DNA of 25,401 nt. Origin: Desulfobacteraceae bacterium (GTDB lineage Bacteria; Desulfobacterota; Desulfobacteria; Desulfobacterales; Desulfosalsimonadaceae). The DNA lies in contig JAGXHH010000034.1 in assembly GCA_024636355.1 (NCBI GenBank), positions 1-25,401 on the forward strand. Reading direction: 5' to 3'. Made by a program: the position numbers and the translations under genes. Each line of letters begins with the position of its first letter. Position 1 is the stretch's first letter. This document shows, piece after piece, positions 22,533 to 25,401 of this stretch. The notes beneath the pieces were generated by a model that was given only the letters and a program-made list of their open reading frames with translations, was not told the origin of the DNA and did not search any database.

Positions 22533-23906
22533 CTAACCTCCAAGAACCTGTAGCAATGCTTCTCCCACCTGCCAGACATTTCCGGCGCCGAGCGTCAGGA
22601 CAACGTCATCGGCACGCACCAGGTCTTTTAGCATTGCCACCGCTTCCTGGCGGGTTTCGGCCGTAAATGCCCGTTTGTGACCGTGGGCGCTGATCCCGTC
22701 GCAAAGCGCCCGGTGGTTTACCCCTTCGATCTTCTGCTCACCGGCTGAATAGATTGGCAGTACCAGGAGCAGATCGGCCTGGTAGAACGATCGGGCAAAC
22801 GCGTTGAACAGCGCCCGGGTCCGGCTGTAACGGTGGGGCTGGAAGACAACCACCAGCCGCTTTCCCGCCCAGCTGTTGCGCACCGCATCCAGGGTCACCC
22901 GGATTTCAGTGGGATGGTGGCCGTAATCGTCTATGATTCGAATGCCGCTGATTTCACCTTTGACTTCCATGCGGCGGGCAACCCCTTCAAGAGTTTCCAG
23001 GGCCTCCCGGATGGTCTCAAAGGGAATTTCAAGTTCGCAGCCAACGGCGATAGTCGCCAGGGCATTGGTCACATTGTGGACACCCGGCAGGTTGAGCCGG
23101 ATATCGCCCAGAAGCGCCCCCCCCGCATGGACGGAAAAATAGCTCCTGACCCCTTCGAATCGAATGTCGGAGGCCCGGAAATCCGCCTGGGCGCTTACGC
23201 CGTAGGTAATATACCGTTTTTTGATATGCGGAATCAGATCCTGCACATGTTCGTTGTCAAGACACAGGACTGCCAGTCCGTAAAACGGAATCCGGTCGAT
23301 AAAACTGGCAAACACTGCTTTGATTTCATCCAGATCCTTGTAGAAATCAAGATGCTCCAGATCGATATTGGTCACCACGGAGATCGTCGGGTTGAATTTC
23401 AGGAAGGACCCGTCGCTTTCATCGGCTTCGGCCACGATGAAATCCCCCTGCCCCAGCACCGCATTGGAACCGATGCTCTTTAACTTGCCGCCGATTACCA
23501 CGGTCGGGTCGAGTCCACCGGCGCCGAGAACAGCGGCCATGATCGAAGTCGTCGAGGTTTTGCCGTGGGCGCCTGCAATGGCGATGCTGTATTTCAGGCG
23601 CATCAGCTCGGCGAGCATTTCCGCGCGGGGAATCACCGGGATCGATTCGGCCAGTGCGGCCCGGGTCTCGGGATTGTCCGGCCGGATCGCCGACGAGGTG
23701 ACGACCACATCGACACCCCGGATGTGCTCGGCCCGGTGCCCCTCATAGAGCGTGCCCCCCAGTTTTTCCAAGCGCTCCGTAACATCGGTCAAGGCAATAT
23801 CGGACCCGGATACCCGGTACCCGAGGTTTAACAGTAGCTCGGCGATGCCGCTCATGCCGATGCCGCCGATGCCGACGAAAAATATATGGTATTGCTTGCG
23901 ATACAT
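22533..23906 (-). CDS. murC: UDP-N-acetylmuramate--L-alanine ligase
   Basis: MurC adds L-alanine to UDP-MurNAc with ATP, the first step in building the peptidoglycan stem peptide. The 457-residue length is standard. The UDP-binding GIGGIGMSGIAELL (12-25), the P-loop GAHGKTST (112-119), EADESDGSFL, TNIDLEHLDFY, and the ligase C-domain DDYGHHPTEI and FQPHRYSRT are all present. The ATG at 23906 is the obvious start; AGAGGA lies somewhat far upstream. It follows murG by 45 bases. The stop TAG overlaps a GTG, but that GTG leads into repeats rather than MurB. Confidence 0.97.
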   Translation of the reverse strand: MYRKQYHIFFVGIGGIGMSGIAELLLNLGYRVSGSDIALTDVTERLEKLGGTLYEGHRAEHIRGVDVVVTSSAIRPDNPETRAALAESIPVIPRAEMLAELMRLKYSIAIAGAHGKTSTTSIMAAVLGAGGLDPTVVIGGKLKSIGSNAVLGQGDFIVAEADESDGSFLKFNPTISVVTNIDLEHLDFYKDLDEIKAVFASFIDRIPFYGLAVLCLDNEHVQDLIPHIKKRYITYGVSAQADFRASDIRFEGVRSYFSVHAGGALLGDIRLNLPGVHNVTNALATIAVGCELEIPFETIREALETLEGVARRMEVKGEISGIRIIDDYGHHPTEIRVTLDAVRNSWAGKRLVVVFQPHRYSRTRALFNAFARSFYQADLLLVLPIYSAGEQKIEGVNHRALCDGISAHGHKRAFTAETRQEAVAMLKDLVRADDVVLTLGAGNVWQVGEALLQVLGG

Positions 23907-23951
23907 CTGATTCGTTAAAGTCCTCTGGTAATTTGTCTTATATGGATCATC

Positions 23952-25097
23952 TTACGTCTCATCAGACCCGATCAGTCTCAACAGGTCGTCCGCGATTGCC
24001 CCGGCCGCATCGGGGGCCCCGACAGTGCCCGGAATTGCCCCTTTCATGGTTTCAAGCGACGTCCTGTTTCCTTCGAAATGATTTAATCGCGCGGCCAACT
24101 CGCCCCCGTCCATCTCGGATTCCGGCAGCAGTTGTGCTGCACCGGCGGTCACCATCGCCTCCGCATTGGCCACCTGGTGATTGTCCGCGGCATGGGGAAA
24201 CGGGATAAAAACAGCCGGTACACAGGCGGCGGCCAGTTCAGCCACAGTACTCGCCCCGGCCCGGCAGACCGAAATATCGGCCTGGCGGTACAAATCGGCC
24301 ATGTCATTGAAAAATGCCGATACGACCGCTGAAATCCCCTTTTCCGCATAGGCGTCCCGGACCTGTTGGGCATCAGCGCTGCCGGTCTGGTGAATGATAC
24401 GAAAATTATCCGGATGTTCCAGGTGACCGACGGCATCAAGCATTGCCATGTTAATGCTGTGCGCTCCCTGGCTGCCGCCGAGGATCAGGACGGTCAGCCG
24501 GCTGTCGCCTTTGCCTTCTTTTTCACGGGTCGCGGCGCACGCCATAATTTCCTCCCGGACCGGGTTGCCCGTAAACCGGATTTTTTCTTCGGCCCCGGCG
24601 ATCTGCGTATCTGCAAACGAAACATAAACGCGGTTTGCAAATCGGCTCAGCAACCGGTTGGTCATGCCGGGCAGCCGGTTCTGTTCATGGATGACACAAG
24701 GGATGCCCAATATCCAGGCCCCTATGATCACCGGCCCTGAGGAATAGCCGCCCATACCCATCACCACGTCCGGTTTGAACTGCCGCAGGATTTTCAGGGA
24801 GGCGAAAAGCCCCCGGGGCAGCATCGCCATTGACCGCAGCTTGTCCATGACCGACTTGCCCTTTATACCGGCCGCCGGAATGGCCGCCGTTTCAAAAGAC
24901 TGCCGATCCAGCACGGTGGTTTCGATAAGGCGCCCTGTGGTGACGAAAAGGATCCGGGATCCGGGCAATCGGCCCAGGATCGTCCGGGCCACCGCGATAC
25001 CCGGAAACAGGTGCCCTCCCGTACCGGCGCCCGCAATCAGCAGCCGGACTCCCGGTGTCGGGGTTTGCACAGGATCGTGTTCGGGTTGCAGGCTCAT
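23952..25097 (-). CDS. murG: Undecaprenyl-PP-MurNAc-pentapeptide GlcNAc transferase
   Basis: MurG adds GlcNAc to lipid I at the inner face of the membrane, giving lipid II. From ATG 25097 the protein has 381 residues. The N-domain glycine loop is GAGTGGHLFPGIAVA (23-37), the second loop GYSSGPVIIGA, the central LILGGSQGAHSIN, and the UDP-GlcNAc-binding C-domain shows CRAGASTVAELAA and HAADNHQVANAEAM. ATG 25097 was chosen because it overlaps the ftsW TGA stop (ATGA), with AGGG nearby; a longer frame to 25142 adds a His-rich, unconserved extension. Confidence 0.96.
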   Translation of the reverse strand: MSLQPEHDPVQTPTPGVRLLIAGAGTGGHLFPGIAVARTILGRLPGSRILFVTTGRLIETTVLDRQSFETAAIPAAGIKGKSVMDKLRSMAMLPRGLFASLKILRQFKPDVVMGMGGYSSGPVIIGAWILGIPCVIHEQNRLPGMTNRLLSRFANRVYVSFADTQIAGAEEKIRFTGNPVREEIMACAATREKEGKGDSRLTVLILGGSQGAHSINMAMLDAVGHLEHPDNFRIIHQTGSADAQQVRDAYAEKGISAVVSAFFNDMADLYRQADISVCRAGASTVAELAAACVPAVFIPFPHAADNHQVANAEAMVTAGAAQLLPESEMDGGELAARLNHFEGNRTSLETMKGAIPGTVGAPDAAGAIADDLLRLIGSDET

Positions 25098-25373
25098 GCG
25101 TTTGCCCTTGTGGTGCTGATGTTCATGAGAATGCCGAAACAAAGCAGGTTAAATACCAGAGACGATCCCCCGTAGCTCAAAAACGGCAGGGTCAGCCCCT
25201 TGGTCGGCAGCAGGCTGAGGTTGACCCCCATGTTGACGACCGCCTGCAGGGTGATCGATGCGGTGACGCCGAACGCCAGAAGAGAGCCGAAACAGTCGCG
25301 TGCGGTAATCGCCACCCAGATGCCGCGCCACAGGATGAGCAAAAAAAGGGCGAGTACGATGAGCACCCATAAC
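25094..25373 (-). CDS. ftsW: SEDS-family protein FtsW, C-terminal part (truncated by contig end)
   Basis: Only the last 92 or so residues are present. They include ARDCFGSLLAFGVTASITLQ, VVNMGVNLSLLPTKGLTLPF and LSYGGSSLVFNL, the highly conserved end of SEDS peptidoglycan polymerases. FtsW rather than RodA is inferred from the dcw context. The apparent start of the longer frame (MCIRDR, up to 25390) is a translation of the sequencing adapter and not protein. Its TGA stop overlaps the murG ATG. Confidence 0.93.
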
Positions 25374-25401
25374 CTGTCTCTTATACACATCTGACGCTGC
25401 C
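25374..25401. other. Nextera/Tn5 sequencing adapter at the contig end
   Basis: CTGTCTCTTATACACATCT (25374-25392) is the 19-base Tn5 mosaic end as it appears in Nextera reads, and GACGCTGCC (25393-25401) is the following part of the standard Nextera read-through adapter. This is library artefact, not genomic sequence. It creates false reading frames here, among them MCIRDR and MYKRQ on the - strand and a C-terminal LSLIHI on the + strand. Confidence 0.97.

Noticed and set aside
25098..25142. 15-residue His-rich N-terminal extension of MurG
   Set aside because: It is antisense-like read-through within ftsW in another frame; the ATGA overlap with the ftsW stop marks the usual start.

Overview
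The window looks like chromosomal DNA of a deltaproteobacterium (Desulfobacterota), probably a sulfate-reducer-like anaerobe of the Desulfobacterales type. The evidence is the conserved core genes, a K+-independent membrane pyrophosphatase, a CarD regulator, and an Rnf electron-transport operon headed by a multihaem cytochrome c. The last 28 bases are a Nextera/Tn5 sequencing adapter, so the window is probably the end of a draft or metagenomic contig. The species assignment is inference.

Left part (1-9663, + strand): the 3' end of serA, a DUF1844 protein, a periplasmic Do-type protease (HtrA/DegP), ispE, tRNA-Gln(TTG), the classic prs-rplY-pth run, hppA with a strong terminator, then carD and an abutting rluD-family pseudouridine synthase. 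Around 9700-10620 lies a lone unrecognised coiled-coil gene on the - strand. Its promoter has a 14-bp palindrome between -35 and -10, and a strong terminator separates it from the next operon.

Middle part (10676-17683, - strand): the operon octahaem cytochrome c - rnfC - rnfD - rnfG - rnfE - rnfA - rnfB. It is unusual in two linked ways. RnfC keeps its two [4Fe-4S] motifs and SLBB-like region but lacks the glycine-rich FMN/NADH-binding signatures of ordinary RnfC. RnfB carries a C-terminal GltD/NfnB-like FAD-NAD(P)H oxidoreductase module of about 490 residues. The nicotinamide site therefore seems to have moved from RnfC to RnfB, and the cytochrome offers a third electron port. This is the best candidate for an under-described system here. 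Each of the three long gaps in the operon holds a hairpin, and the promoter region carries repeated CTTTCAA-type palindromes.

Right part (18037-25373, - strand): the 3' half of a division and cell-wall (dcw) cluster, read as ftsW(partial)-murG-murC-murB-ftsQ-ftsA-ftsZ, mostly with overlapping starts and stops. Between murC and murB sits an odd low-complexity block: 13 hexamers of two alternating types, then six hexamers alternating CACGTG and CACGAG. It gives murB a false arginine-rich N-terminal extension if the longest reading frame is taken.
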